Assembly: GCF_023614525.1 (NCBI RefSeq)
Contig: NZ_CP097885.1
Span: 1,052,501 to 1,116,500, forward strand
Direction of reading: 5' to 3'
DNA: 64,000 bases
DNA from: Peptoniphilus genitalis
Lineage (GTDB): Bacteria > Bacillota > Clostridia > Tissierellales > Peptoniphilaceae
Shown: piece after piece, positions 1 to 8,461 of the stretch
Layout of the letters: each line of letters opens with the position of its first letter
How positions within the stretch are numbered: the stretch's first letter is position 1
Notes under the pieces: generated by a model
Seen by the model: the letters and a program-made list of their open reading frames with translations, nothing else
Databases searched by the model: none
What the model was told of the DNA's origin: nothing
Made by a program: the position numbers and the translations under genes

Positions 1-854
1 CAGCAGCTATGGGTGGAAATTTGAGTTTAATTGGAGCACCAGGTAACATGATCGCCCAATCAGGACTTGAAACTATTGGAGAGTCCTTTGGATTTTTTGA
101 GTATGCGAAGATTGGACTACCTATTTTGATTGTTGGAATAATATTTTTCGTGACAATTGGATTTAAACTTCTTCCTGACAATGCAGCTAATGAAGATGCA
201 GATTCAATTTACTCACAAGAAAAATCCTACGATGACATTCCTGAATGGAAGGGATGGGTTTCACTTATAGTTTTAATTTTCACTGTACTTGCCATGGTAT
301 TTGAAAAGAAAATAGGAATAAAACTTTTTGTTTCAGCTTGGATTGGAGCCCTAGTTCTTGTAGTTACAAGAGTTATTTCATCATCAGATGCTATAAAATC
401 AATTGACATGAACACAATTCTCTTATATGTTGGATCACTTGCACTTGCATCAGCCTTAAAGGAAACAGGCACAGGTGACTTAATTGCCAACACAATTGTG
501 TCAAAGTTAGGAGATAATCCTTCTCCAACAGCACTTATGATTATAATTTTTATAATCTGCGCAATACTTACAAACTTCATGTCAAACACAGCGACTACTG
601 CCCTTATGGTTCCAATTTCCATTTCCATATCACAGGCAATTGGAGCAGACCCAAGAGCAGTCCTAATGGCAACAGTAATTGGTGGATCCATGGCTTACGC
701 AACGCCAATAGGAATGCCAGCTAACACAATGGTTTATAACATTGGGGGATATAAGTTTAACGATTATGTAAAGGCAGGCTTGCCACTTATTATAGTTTGT
801 GGAATATTTGCCCTAATCCTACTACCAATATTCTTCCCTTTCTTCCCAAATTAA
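1..854 (+). CDS. SLC13/DASS-family dicarboxylate transporter, C-terminal part
   Basis: Secondary transporter of the divalent anion:Na+ symporter (SLC13/CitT-like) group, cut by the left window edge. The frame is open to base 1, so the ATG at 9 is internal. The visible part (about 284 residues) has roughly six to seven hydrophobic segments. It carries the two family-typical hairpin motifs: NLSLIGAPGN near the start, and SNTATTALMVPI followed by YATPIGMPANTMVY near the end. It ends 12 bases before a class I fumarase/tartrate dehydratase pair and is probably co-transcribed with it, which suggests uptake of a C4-dicarboxylate such as tartrate, malate or fumarate. The substrate is inferred from context only. 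Confidence 0.85.
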   Translation, partial: AAMGGNLSLIGAPGNMIAQSGLETIGESFGFFEYAKIGLPILIVGIIFFVTIGFKLLPDNAANEDADSIYSQEKSYDDIPEWKGWVSLIVLIFTVLAMVFEKKIGIKLFVSAWIGALVLVVTRVISSSDAIKSIDMNTILLYVGSLALASALKETGTGDLIANTIVSKLGDNPSPTALMIIIFIICAILTNFMSNTATTALMVPISISISQAIGADPRAVLMATVIGGSMAYATPIGMPANTMVYNIGGYKFNDYVKAGLPLIIVCGIFALILLPIFFPFFPN

Positions 855-866
855 AAGGAGTATAAA

Positions 867-1763
867 ATGAACAAAGAAAATTTAGAAAAAAAATTAATAG
901 ACGAAATGTCAGCTTTTGTTGGATTAGTTAGTATGAAACTTCCAAAGGATGTTGAAGACAAACTTGAAGAGCTTTCAAAGAAGGAAACTAGTCCACTAGC
1001 AAAAACTATTTACGAAACAATGAAAAAGAACCAAGAACTTGCTTGGGAAATGAAGAGACCTTCTTGCCAAGACACTGGAGTCCTACAATTCTTCTGTGAA
1101 GTTGGAGAAGACTTCCCACTAAGAGGAAACTTAGAAGAACTTCTAAGAGAAGCAACTTACAAGGCAACTATGGAAACTCCACTAAGACACAACAGTGTTG
1201 AAACTTTTGAAGAGTACAACACAGGCAAAAACATTGGTAAGGGAACACCAACAGTATTTACAAAAACTGTTCCAGGTTCATCAGCAAAAATTTACACTTA
1301 CATGGCAGGAGGTGGCTGTTCACTTCCAGGTGCAGGTGTAACTCTTATGCCAGGTGAAGGCTACGAAGCAGTTGTAAAATTCATTCTTGATAGGATGACT
1401 TCCTATGGACTTAATGCTTGCCCACCACTTTTAGTTGGAGTTGGAATTGGTACATCAATTGAAACTGCAGCAGTAAACTCCAAGCTTGCCCTTATGAAAA
1501 AAGTTGGAGAAGAAAACGAAGACAAAAGAGCTAGAGACTTAGAGAAAAGATTAGAAGAAGGAATTAATAAAATTGGAATTGGACCTCAAGGTTTTGGAGG
1601 AGAAAACTCTGTAATGGGAGTTAACATTGTTAACACAGCTAGACACCCAAGTGTACTATCTGTTGCACTTAATGTTGGATGTTGGTCACACAGAAGAGGT
1701 CTAATTGTACTTGACGAAGAAATGAATTATGAAATACTAAGTCATGAGGGGATAGAACTATGA
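867..1763 (+). CDS. class I fumarate hydratase / L-tartrate dehydratase, alpha subunit
   Basis: Catalytic [4Fe-4S] subunit of the two-subunit class I hydro-lyases (fumarase A N-terminal half, TtdA). Three conserved cysteines fit cluster ligation: C67 in PSCQDTG, C185 in [10 protein letters not shown] and C272 in NVGCW. A Gly-rich [10 protein letters not shown] segment lies near 148-157. A clear ribosome binding site (AAAGGAG) precedes the ATG. The 298-aa length is normal for a separate alpha subunit. The stop overlaps the beta-subunit start, implying translational coupling and stoichiometric production. Sequence alone does not separate fumarase from L(+)-tartrate dehydratase; the upstream dicarboxylate carrier is compatible with either. 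Confidence 0.9.
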   Translation: MNKENLEKKLIDEMSAFVGLVSMKLPKDVEDKLEELSKKETSPLAKTIYETMKKNQELAWEMKRPSCQDTGVLQFFCEVGEDFPLRGNLEELLREATYKATMETPLRHNSVETFEEYNTGKNIGKGTPTVFTKTVPGSSAKIYTYMAGGGCSLPGAGVTLMPGEGYEAVVKFILDRMTSYGLNACPPLLVGVGIGTSIETAAVNSKLALMKKVGEENEDKRARDLEKRLEEGINKIGIGPQGFGGENSVMGVNIVNTARHPSVLSVALNVGCWSHRRGLIVLDEEMNYEILSHEGIEL

Positions 1764-2368
1764 GTAAAAAAATTTTAACAACACCTATATCAGCTGAAGA
1801 TATAAAAGACTTAAAGGTTGGAGATATTGTTTATTTAACAGGAAGAATGGTAACTTGTCGTGACGTTGCTCACAGAAGGGTAATAGAAGAAGGACTTGAA
1901 CTTCCAGTTGATGTAAAGGACAAGGCAATCCTACACGCAGGTCCAATTATTGCTGAAAAAGATGGCAAGTACGAAATGATTTCTGTTGGACCAACAACTT
2001 CCATGAGAATGGAAAAGTTTGAAGAAGAGTTTATAGATAAAACTGGCGTGAGAATAATTATTGGAAAGGGTGGCATGGGCGAAGGAACTGCTCGTGGTTG
2101 TAAGAAAAACAAGGCCCTTCACCTAGTTATCCCAGCAGGTAACGCTGTGTGGGCAGCTACGAGGGTAAAAGAAATTGTAGATGCACAGTGGAAGGAACTT
2201 GGTATGCCAGAAACACTTTGGGTATGTGATGTTGAAGAATTTGGTCCCCTAATTGTTTCTATAGACAGTGAAGGAAACAATATATTCGAACAAAACAAGG
2301 TCATCTATAATGAGAGAAAAGAAGAAGTCTACAAGGACATAATAAATCACGTTCACTATATCAAATAA
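1760..2368 (+). CDS. class I fumarate hydratase / L-tartrate dehydratase, beta subunit
   Basis: C-terminal swivel-type domain of class I fumarases, here a separate 202-aa protein (FumA C-terminal half/TtdB). Conserved stretches visible are [13 protein letters not shown] (about 29-41), [11 protein letters not shown] (about 77-87), the Gly-rich [10 protein letters not shown] (about 101-110) and [10 protein letters not shown] (about 154-163). The start overlaps the alpha-subunit stop by 4 bases (ATGA). With the alpha subunit it hydrates fumarate to malate or dehydrates tartrate to oxaloacetate. A strong intrinsic terminator follows, so the transporter-alpha-beta unit ends here. Confidence 0.9.
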   Translation: MSKKILTTPISAEDIKDLKVGDIVYLTGRMVTCRDVAHRRVIEEGLELPVDVKDKAILHAGPIIAEKDGKYEMISVGPTTSMRMEKFEEEFIDKTGVRIIIGKGGMGEGTARGCKKNKALHLVIPAGNAVWAATRVKEIVDAQWKELGMPETLWVCDVEEFGPLIVSIDSEGNNIFEQNKVIYNERKEEVYKDIINHVHYIK

Positions 2369-2398
2369 GTAAAATACAATAGAAAAACCAAAACTAAG

Positions 2399-2430
2399 AA
2401 AAAGATAGGCTTTGTGTCTATCTTTTTCTA
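2399..2430 (+). terminator. intrinsic terminator of the fumarase operon
   Basis: A 10-bp perfect stem (AAAAAGATAG / CTATCTTTTT) with a 9-base loop, the 3' arm itself giving the U-tract. It lies 30 bases after the beta-subunit stop. Confidence 0.85.
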
Positions 2431-2553
2431 TTTGTAGACTTATGAATTTTGTTAAGTTTAGGTTAAATTTATAGAATTCCCACCCCTAATAAAAGTTTTA
2501 TATTATAATCATAAATGCAAAAGAGTTTTTCTTATTTTATAAAGGAGGATGTT

Positions 2554-2859
2554 ATGGATCCTGTTAAGAGAATTAGTGAGATGGAAAAGATTTTAAATGA
2601 TCACAATGCTTTGATTGAAGAACTAAGGGCTGCAATTGAAAAGTTTGCTGACCACCAAGATGAATATATGAAGCTTAGCAATTATTACAGCTCTCAAGAA
2701 TATTTTGATGACCTAGAAAGGTATGACAAGGGCGAGTTACCAGAAGACCTTGCCTGTGGAGTCCTTTCTGAAGATGCAGTCTTTGACCTCTTTGGTGAAA
2801 ACTTTAATGTCGCCATTGAAATGCTTGAGCTTGCAACTGATGTAATTAAATACCGTTAA
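2554..2859 (+). CDS. DUF4298-like small acidic protein
   Basis: A 101-aa soluble, strongly acidic, mostly helical protein resembling the DUF4298 family; function unknown. The in-frame ATG at 2515 lacks a ribosome binding site, while AAAGGAGG sits 6 bases before the ATG at 2554, giving the start MDPVKRISEM. Visible features are a heptad-like N-terminal helix (residues about 1-40), a YYSSQEYFDDLERYDKGELPED segment and a C-terminal helix. It is a single-gene unit: a terminator precedes it and a bidirectional one follows. Family assignment is from overall sequence resemblance, without a characteristic active site. Confidence 0.6.
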   Translation: MDPVKRISEMEKILNDHNALIEELRAAIEKFADHQDEYMKLSNYYSSQEYFDDLERYDKGELPEDLACGVLSEDAVFDLFGENFNVAIEMLELATDVIKYR

Positions 2860-2865
2860 AAAAAT

Positions 2866-2903
2866 CAAGCCGTAGGTTTTTTCTCCTACGGCTTGTTTTT
2901 TTA
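2866..2903. terminator. bidirectional intrinsic terminator
   Basis: Perfect 11-bp stem CAAGCCGTAGG / CCTACGGCTTG with an 8-base loop. An A-run lies upstream and a T-run downstream, so it can stop transcription from both convergent neighbours. Confidence 0.9.
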
Positions 2904-3251
2904 ATTAAAGTTATTGCTTATAAATTCTCTTATGGCACTGTTTATAAAACTTAGGACTATTGATGCCCAAAAGGCTGTCCCAAAGCTTCCAATGTGGGCT
3001 GTGGACACCAAGCTAAAGGCAATGTTAAGGACCACTGCGTTAACAACTAGTGAGAATAGGCCCAGTGTTAAAAGTGTAATTGGGAAGGACAAAAACTTTA
3101 GGATTGGTTTTATTGTAAGGTTAACCAGTGAAAAAATTATTGCCATTGCCACAAAGGCACTTGCTTTTTCAAAATATACATTGTTAAACATTAGGTCTAG
3201 TAGGTAAAATGACAAGGCATTTGCCACTAGAGCGCCAAGTATTTTCTTCAT
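2901..3251 (-). CDS. phage-holin-4-like (PF04020/YvlD-type) four-TM membrane protein
   Basis: A 116-aa protein with four predicted membrane helices, roughly residues 5-25, 30-50, 55-80 and 88-110. The central NLTIKPILKFLSFPITLLTLG matches the family of small membrane proteins called 'phage holin family 4_2'. Despite the name it occurs widely on chromosomes and has no shown lytic role; its function is unknown. AAGGAGG lies 6 bases before the ATG. The gene converges on the DUF4298 gene and shares its terminator. Confidence 0.75.
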   Translation of the reverse strand: MKKILGALVANALSFYLLDLMFNNVYFEKASAFVAMAIIFSLVNLTIKPILKFLSFPITLLTLGLFSLVVNAVVLNIAFSLVSTAHIGSFGTAFWASIVLSFINSAIREFISNNFN

Positions 3252-3317
3252 GTCTTCCTCCTTTATGTATTGCGTAGTCTTATTATACCATAGATAGGAC
3301 TTTTATAAATTAAAATC

Positions 3318-3349
3318 TTAAAAAGAAAAATCGCAGACTAAGCTGCGAC
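3318..3349 (-). terminator. terminator of the glutaminase-transporter operon
   Basis: On the minus strand the stem TCGCAG / CTGCGA is followed by TTTTTCTTTTT. It starts just after the symporter stop codon. Confidence 0.8.
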
Positions 3350-3353
3350 TTTT

Positions 3354-4823
3354 TTATCTCTTATTCCATGCTGTAATTTTATCTAAATATGGTTTAAGTT
3401 CTTTTACATCTTCTGGATTAAATACAGGATCTTTTCCTTCTTTAAGTTGTTTCATATAGTCATTATAAACACCAACAGAGATCTTTCCTAAAAATATTAA
3501 TACAACTAAGTTGATTACTGCCATAATACCCATGAATACGTCCCCTGTGTTCCAAACGATTGAGAAGTCTCCAACGCAACCAAGAATTACAGCTATAAGG
3601 ACAATTACCCTGTAGATATTAAGGGCATTTTTACCAAAGTTTAGCTTTAAGATGTTATTTTCTCCGTAGTAATAGTTACCAACAATTGAAGAGAAGGCAA
3701 ACATTAATACACAGAATGTTAGGAAGTAATTTGACCAAGAGCCAACTTCATTTGCAAGGGCTGCTTGTGTGATTTCTAATCCTTTTAAGTCTGATGCATA
3801 AATTCCTTCGCCAGATAAGATTACAACGAAAGCTGTTGCTGAACAAACAAGGATTGTGTCTAGATAAACTCCAAGTGCTTGGATGAGACCTTGTTTTGCA
3901 GGGTGAGAAACATCTGCTACTGCTGATGCATTTGGTACTGCACCCATTCCAGCTTCATTGGAGAAAAGTCCACGTCTAATACCATTTAGGATTGCTGTTC
4001 CAAATAAGCCGCCAAAGCCTGCTTTAAGAGAGAAGGCTCCTTCAAAGATTAGACCAAACATGTGTGGTATAAGAGCAATGTTTTTTATTACTATGAAAAG
4101 TACAACTGCCATATAGATAATTGCCATGAAAGGTACAAGTAAACTTGTTACATCAGCGATTCTTCTTAGTCCACCAAAGATAATTAATCCAGCTAGGATT
4201 ATTAGTACAAATGCAACAATTTTTTTGTCAAGACCAAAAGAAGAGTTAAATCCAGCTGCGATTGTATTAGCTTGCATTGCGTTAAAGTTAATACCATAAA
4301 CTACTGCTATTACAACTGAGAATAAGGCAGCAAGCTTTGGTTTACCAAGAGCCTTTTCCATGTAAAAAGCAGGACCACCCTTGAAAGTTCCATCAGGGTT
4401 TCTTTCTTTAAATACTTGACCAAGAGTATTTTCTACAAAGGATGATGCTCCACCAATAAGAGCTGTTACCCACATCCAAAATACTGCGCCAGGACCACCA
4501 ATAGATACGGCTGCGGCAACACCAACGATATTACCAGTACCAATATGTGATGCGGCTGAAATTGTGAAAGCCTTAAAAGGGGAAATAGAGTTTTTATCCT
4601 CAGCTGGCTTAGAAATTAGCTTTATTGCATGTCCGATATTTGTTATTTGACCACCCTTGATTTTAAAAGTGTAGAAAATTCCAATTCCAAGTAGTAGTGG
4701 TATAAGCAGGTATGTATAAATAGTGTCACTCAAAAGACCAGTGGTCATTGAGAAGGCATCAGCATACATTTTCTGCCCAAGTAAATTTCCTATGTCGTGA
4801 ATAGTTTGAATTATAGTTTCCAT
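3354..4823 (-). CDS. AGCS-family sodium:alanine/glutamine symporter
   Basis: A 489-aa integral membrane protein with about 11 hydrophobic helices, of the alanine or glycine:cation symporter family (AlsT/GlnT/DagA). Family-typical segments include GHAIKLISK near residue 61, SHIGTGNIVGVAAAVSIGGPGAVFWMW near 92-118, and RRGLFSNEAGMGAVPNASA near 284-302. The start lies 9 bases after the glutaminase stop and has AAGGAG. Co-transcription with glutaminase, as in the glsA-glnT arrangement of Bacillus, argues that it imports glutamine with Na+. Substrate is inferred from context; the family also carries alanine and glycine. Confidence 0.9.
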   Translation of the reverse strand: METIIQTIHDIGNLLGQKMYADAFSMTTGLLSDTIYTYLLIPLLLGIGIFYTFKIKGGQITNIGHAIKLISKPAEDKNSISPFKAFTISAASHIGTGNIVGVAAAVSIGGPGAVFWMWVTALIGGASSFVENTLGQVFKERNPDGTFKGGPAFYMEKALGKPKLAALFSVVIAVVYGINFNAMQANTIAAGFNSSFGLDKKIVAFVLIILAGLIIFGGLRRIADVTSLLVPFMAIIYMAVVLFIVIKNIALIPHMFGLIFEGAFSLKAGFGGLFGTAILNGIRRGLFSNEAGMGAVPNASAVADVSHPAKQGLIQALGVYLDTILVCSATAFVVILSGEGIYASDLKGLEITQAALANEVGSWSNYFLTFCVLMFAFSSIVGNYYYGENNILKLNFGKNALNIYRVIVLIAVILGCVGDFSIVWNTGDVFMGIMAVINLVVLIFLGKISVGVYNDYMKQLKEGKDPVFNPEDVKELKPYLDKITAWNKR

Positions 4824-4832
4824 AATTACTCC

Positions 4833-5762
4833 TTATAAAAATATGTTTAAATTTAGATCGTTTGACAAGATTTTCAAAAGATTCTTGCCACGTATTGAGT
4901 TTCCTGAAGCATCAAGTCTTGGCGAATAAGTGCAAATTCCACATTTACCAGGTACGATGCCAAGTATTGCTCCGCTGACCCCACTCTTTGATGGAATCCC
5001 CACGTTTAAAAGAAATTCTCCACTTTCTTCGTACATACCGCAGGATGCCATTTGTGCAAGGACAATTTTAACGGTTTCTTTTGAAACCATTTCGTCGCCT
5101 GTTACAAGATCAGAACCACCATTAGCTAGAACTGCTCCAAGGTGAGCAAGCTCACTTGCATTAATTCCTATAGAACAATTTCTTATATATAGGTCTAGAA
5201 CTTCATCGGCGTTTAAAGAAAAGATTTTTTTGCTTCGAAGGTAATAGGCAATTGATTTGTTGACATCAGTAGTTTCCATTTCAGATGTGTAAACTTCTTT
5301 TAAGAAGCTTATCTTTTCGCTGTCTGATAATTTCTTTACCAAATTCAAAACCCTTTGGAATTTTTCGTCCACATCCTTACCAACGATTAAAGATGCAGTT
5401 GTTATTGCGCCTGCATTTATCAAAGGATTAGATGGCTTGTCATCAATTGGTATTAAAGAGTTAAACTTGTATTTAGTTGGTTCAGTTCCAACTTTTTCAA
5501 ATACATCTTGTATAGTATTATCATTTAAAGCCATTATAAGTGAGATAACTTTTGAAATGGATTGCATAGAGAAGACAGTGTCTATATCACCAAAGTTGTA
5601 AACATCTCCTGTCGTAGTTACAATGGATAAGGCAAAGCCATTTGGATCAACATTGGCAAGTTCTGGTATGTAAGTTGCTAGCTCGCCTTCTCCAATAAAT
5701 CTTTCACTTTTCTTTATAGATTTTTCAATTTTTTTAACTATTTCTTCTCGTTTTAAAAACAT
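4833..5762 (-). CDS. glsA: glutaminase A
   Basis: Hydrolyses L-glutamine to glutamate and ammonia in the cytosol; serine-dependent beta-lactamase-like fold. The catalytic S-x-x-K is visible as S68-I-S-K71 in FSMQSISKV. Other family signatures are GELATYIPELANVDPNGFAL (26-45), PSNPLINAGAI near 111-121, and SKSGVSGAILGIVPG near 258-272. The 309-aa length is standard. AGGAGG lies 7 bases before the ATG, and a TTGCAA-18-TATAAT promoter lies upstream. First gene of a two-gene operon with the symporter: uptake and deamidation of glutamine to feed fermentation, or acid tolerance by ammonia release (inference). Confidence 0.95.
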   Translation of the reverse strand: MFLKREEIVKKIEKSIKKSERFIGEGELATYIPELANVDPNGFALSIVTTTGDVYNFGDIDTVFSMQSISKVISLIMALNDNTIQDVFEKVGTEPTKYKFNSLIPIDDKPSNPLINAGAITTASLIVGKDVDEKFQRVLNLVKKLSDSEKISFLKEVYTSEMETTDVNKSIAYYLRSKKIFSLNADEVLDLYIRNCSIGINASELAHLGAVLANGGSDLVTGDEMVSKETVKIVLAQMASCGMYEESGEFLLNVGIPSKSGVSGAILGIVPGKCGICTYSPRLDASGNSIRGKNLLKILSNDLNLNIFL

Positions 5763-5794
5763 AATTCACCTCCTATTTATGAACTCGGAAAAAT

Positions 5795-5824
5795 ATTATA
5801 GCATGAAAAAGAAACCGATTGCAA
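5795..5824 (-). promoter_or_regulatory. sigma-A promoter of glsA
   Basis: Minus strand TTGCAA (-35, 5819-5824), 18-base spacer, perfect TATAAT (-10, 5795-5800), about 33 bases before the glsA ATG. Confidence 0.75.
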
Positions 5825-5941
5825 TATTTTTTTATTTGATAATTTGTAAAATTAAATACGACAAAAATAAATAATAAAAACTACAGAATTAAAATAATTT
5901 GTGATAATATGGGTTTATAAAACATACAAGGAGATGATTTA

Positions 5942-6670
5942 ATGAGAAAGTACAGTTACGGATCTATTCTATTAATACTTATAGTCAATGCAATAATTGT
6001 GGGTATCTTGCAAAATATTTTTGATGGTGACCTTTCAATTCTTGGCGGCTTTGTGGCTTTTATAGCTGACTACATAATTTGCAGGGGACTTCTTTATAAT
6101 AGGGAGGGAAGTTTTTCTGACTACTTTAGGGGAATAAAAACTATGACAGGCAAGGTCTTTTTGATGAATATCTTGGTGGGAGCTATTACTGTCATCCTAA
6201 TTTTGTTAGCAACACTTGTATCAGGAGCAGGCTCCATGGTGGTTTATGGTTCTGCAATTGAAAGTAAGTGGGTGCTCATAAGCTTAATAGTTTTATATGT
6301 CCTAGTAACAATTTTTTTATCTTTTATTTTTGCTTACATGAATTTCTTTATGGCAGATGAAAGATACAGGGACCTTCCTTTTTTTGACAGCCTTATACTT
6401 ATAATAAAGGCAGGTATAAAATTATTTTCTAAAAGCTTTATGGCAGGTCTTAGGGCCTATAAGATTACTTTGCTTACTGGAGTCATTGCACTTGTCACAG
6501 CAATTCTATCTATTAAAGCACCTGCAGCAGCAATATTAGCAATTATATTTGGATTAATTGCAGCTATAACTCTCTTCTTCTGTACACCACCCTTCCGTGC
6601 AAGCTTGTCTGACATTTACATCGACAGGTCAGAAGAAATTTACAATGAAGTCATAGGAAATAAAAATTAA
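5942..6670 (+). CDS. multi-pass membrane protein of unknown function
   Basis: A 242-aa protein with about six hydrophobic helices (roughly 8-27, 33-50, 74-98, 108-132, 172-190, 193-212) and a short polar C-terminus. It ends PPFRASLSDIYIDRSEEIYNEV, a cytosolic tail of the kind seen in DUF975-like membrane proteins; I do not recognise the family with certainty. The ribosome binding site AAGGAG is 8 bases from the ATG. The upstream TGTGATAAT is an extended -10 element. It stands alone, with a strong terminator about 70 bases downstream. Confidence 0.6.
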   Translation: MRKYSYGSILLILIVNAIIVGILQNIFDGDLSILGGFVAFIADYIICRGLLYNREGSFSDYFRGIKTMTGKVFLMNILVGAITVILILLATLVSGAGSMVVYGSAIESKWVLISLIVLYVLVTIFLSFIFAYMNFFMADERYRDLPFFDSLILIIKAGIKLFSKSFMAGLRAYKITLLTGVIALVTAILSIKAPAAAILAIIFGLIAAITLFFCTPPFRASLSDIYIDRSEEIYNEVIGNKN

Positions 6671-6739
6671 AAAAGTCAATTCAAAGGCTTATTGAATTAG
6701 GGATTTTAGAAAACTGATTTAGGAAGTCTTTAAGTAGAA

Positions 6740-6772
6740 AAGCCTATGAGTTTAAATTCATAGGCTTTTTTA
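6740..6772 (+). terminator. intrinsic terminator
   Basis: Perfect 10-bp stem AAGCCTATGA / TCATAGGCTT with an 8-base loop and a following T-run, about 70 bases after the membrane-protein stop. Confidence 0.85.
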
Positions 6773-7133
6773 TTTGGGAGCAATGTTGATATTGGGAATA
6801 TTTTTAACTTAAGCCGAGCTTGATGGATTCACCAACCTTGATCTAATTGTGAATGCCCAAGAGAGAGCTTAAATGTCTTCTATGGAAGAACGAAATCATA
6901 GAAGACTACGAAAATAGAAAGGGCAAAAGATAAAAATAATTAAAGACCTGCTTTTTTATTGGGGAATTTGTTAAAGGGGATAGACGCAAGTATTTAGGCT
7001 TGCATCTATCCCCTTTAATTTAAAATAGAAATTTAAATTAGGCTTAATCTACTTCCTTTTAGTCCTAAATTAGCACCTATCTAACTTTTTCCCCTTCCCT
7101 CACAGATTATAGCTTATATAAGTATTCTTATAA
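6773..7133. other. non-coding stretch with two strong inverted repeats
   Basis: No convincing gene. It contains a 10-bp perfect inverted repeat (GTCTTCTATG at 6875-6884, CATAGAAGAC at 6897-6906) and the 20-bp repeat at 6971-7018. An in-frame 26-codon stretch from ATG 6853 (starting MPKRELKCLLWKNE) has no ribosome binding site and no recognised relative. The rest, to the stop of the selenium-cluster PLP enzyme at 7134, is AT-rich with no further signal. Confidence 0.5.
6971..7018. terminator. long inverted repeat, probable terminator of the selenium operon
   Basis: 20-base arms 6971-6990 and 6999-7018 match at 19 of 20 positions (one G.U), with loop TATTTAGG. It lies about 115 bases past the end of the minus-strand selenium operon. 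A clear U-tract is weak on both sides, so the terminator call is tentative. Confidence 0.5.
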
Positions 7134-8258
7134 TTAAGCTATATTTTTTAATGTTTCAATAAGTTTGTCCACGTCTTCAAAGCTGTTGAAGGTGGAAAGG
7201 GACACTCGCACCATGCCTCTTTTATCTGTGCCCATGGCCTTGTGAAAGAGAGGGGCGCAGTGAAGTTTTGCCCTCGTGGCGATCTCTCCCTTTTGCCAAA
7301 GTAGGTCAGCCACTTCTTCTGAAGCATAGTCCTTGTAGTTAAAGGACACAATTGGTCCGTGGGGATAGTCGTGGTCACCATAAAGCCTTATGCCTTCCAA
7401 AGACTTCAAGGACTTGTAAAGGTAGGATGAAAGTTCAAAGAGGTCCTTTGAAATTTTATCAATGCCTATTGACTTTACATACTTTACTCCAGCCAAAAGT
7501 CCCAAGTTGGAATGGACATTTATGGTGCCATATTCAAATATGTCAGGCATAAATGGGCTTTGGTGCTCGTCATTTGAATTTCCGCCTCCACCTGAGAAGA
7601 CTTCTTCAAATTTTATATCTCCTTTTAGGGCAATACCTCCCGTGCCCTCTGGTCCGTAAAGGGACTTGTGTCCCGTGAAGCAAAGGATGGTGCGGTCAAA
7701 GTCTTTTAAATTTAAGTCCATGCTGCCTGTAGCTTGTGCTCCGTCTATGATTAAAATAAGTCCCTGTTTTTTACAAAAGTCTGCCGCAGCTTTTAAGTTG
7801 GTGATTTGTCCCGACACATTTGACATTGCTGTAAGACAAACTGCCTTTGTGTTTTTTTGAAGGAGTTTATTTAGGTAGCTTAAGTCGATTTTATCTCCAA
7901 CTAAAGGCAGGTAGGACACTTCTACTCCTTTAAGTTTTAAATGATTTAAAGGACGAAGGACGGAATTGTGGTCTGCCATTGAAGTTATTATGTGATCTTT
8001 TTCATGTAAAAGTGAATTTAAAACTAAGTTAAGGGCAGTAGTGACATTTGCACAGAGGGACAGGTTCAGTGCCTTCACGCCAAAAAGTTCTCCCAAGTTT
8101 TCTCGCAAGTCGTAAAGGGCTCTTAAAGAATTTAAAGACATTTCATAGGAGCCTCTGTTGGGGTTTGCGAAATTGTGAGAGTTAATCCCTTCCATTACGG
8201 CTATGCCTACTGATTCAGGCTTTATCAAAGTTGTTGATGCATTGTCTAAGTAAATCAT
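7134..8258 (-). CDS. cysteine desulfurase-family PLP enzyme (selenium cluster, EF2568-like)
   Basis: Aminotransferase class V enzyme of 374 aa. The PLP lysine is K198 in the motif FTGHKSLYGPEGTGG. The PLP-binding Asp/Gln pair is in IDGAQATGS (171-179), and a C-terminal catalytic-loop cysteine is in RAKLHCAPL (about 335). The sequence best fits the subfamily found beside selD and yedF in selenium-using Firmicutes, where it probably mobilises S or Se from cysteine or selenocysteine for labile-selenium enzymes. It overlaps the DUF3343 gene by 4 bases. Last gene of the selD-yedF-DUF3343 operon. The exact substrate (Cys or Sec) cannot be read from the sequence. Confidence 0.85.
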   Translation of the reverse strand: MIYLDNASTTLIKPESVGIAVMEGINSHNFANPNRGSYEMSLNSLRALYDLRENLGELFGVKALNLSLCANVTTALNLVLNSLLHEKDHIITSMADHNSVLRPLNHLKLKGVEVSYLPLVGDKIDLSYLNKLLQKNTKAVCLTAMSNVSGQITNLKAAADFCKKQGLILIIDGAQATGSMDLNLKDFDRTILCFTGHKSLYGPEGTGGIALKGDIKFEEVFSGGGGNSNDEHQSPFMPDIFEYGTINVHSNLGLLAGVKYVKSIGIDKISKDLFELSSYLYKSLKSLEGIRLYGDHDYPHGPIVSFNYKDYASEEVADLLWQKGEIATRAKLHCAPLFHKAMGTDKRGMVRVSLSTFNSFEDVDKLIETLKNIA

Positions 8259-8461
8259 TTAAGATCGTAAATCCCTTCTATATTTTCTCTACCTAAAATT
8301 TTCAAAACGTCCTCCAAATTTTCTCCCACTTTAAGACCGAAGCCGCAATCAGATGTGATCCAAGATGGGAGAGTGATAAGGCGGGTCCTTAAGTCCTTAG
8401 TCTTTTTCTCCGCTTCCATGGCATAGTTTACCGACCTAAAGGTTAAAAGTTTGTAACTCAA
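8255..8461 (-). CDS. DUF3343 small protein of the selenium cluster
   Basis: A 68-aa protein beginning MSYKLLTFRSVNYAMEAEK, with a C-terminal domain of the DUF3343 type, which is typically found between yedF and the PLP enzyme in selenium-dependent molybdenum-hydroxylase clusters. The fold is likely a small ferredoxin-like domain. A single cysteine occurs in SDCGFG (about residue 39), a plausible sulfur or selenium carrier position. It overlaps both neighbours by 4 bases (ATGA junctions), so it is translationally coupled. Function is unknown; the association with selenium is from gene neighbourhood. Confidence 0.75.
   Translation of the reverse strand: MSYKLLTFRSVNYAMEAEKKTKDLRTRLITLPSWITSDCGFGLKVGENLEDVLKILGRENIEGIYDLK

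Noticed and set aside
227-691. 154-codon antisense frame in the transporter gene
   Set aside because: Shadow of the real coding strand; no ribosome binding site and a composition unlike a protein.
6853-6933. 26-codon frame MPKRELK...
   Set aside because: No ribosome binding site, preceded by a stop, overlaps a strong hairpin; no recognisable relative.
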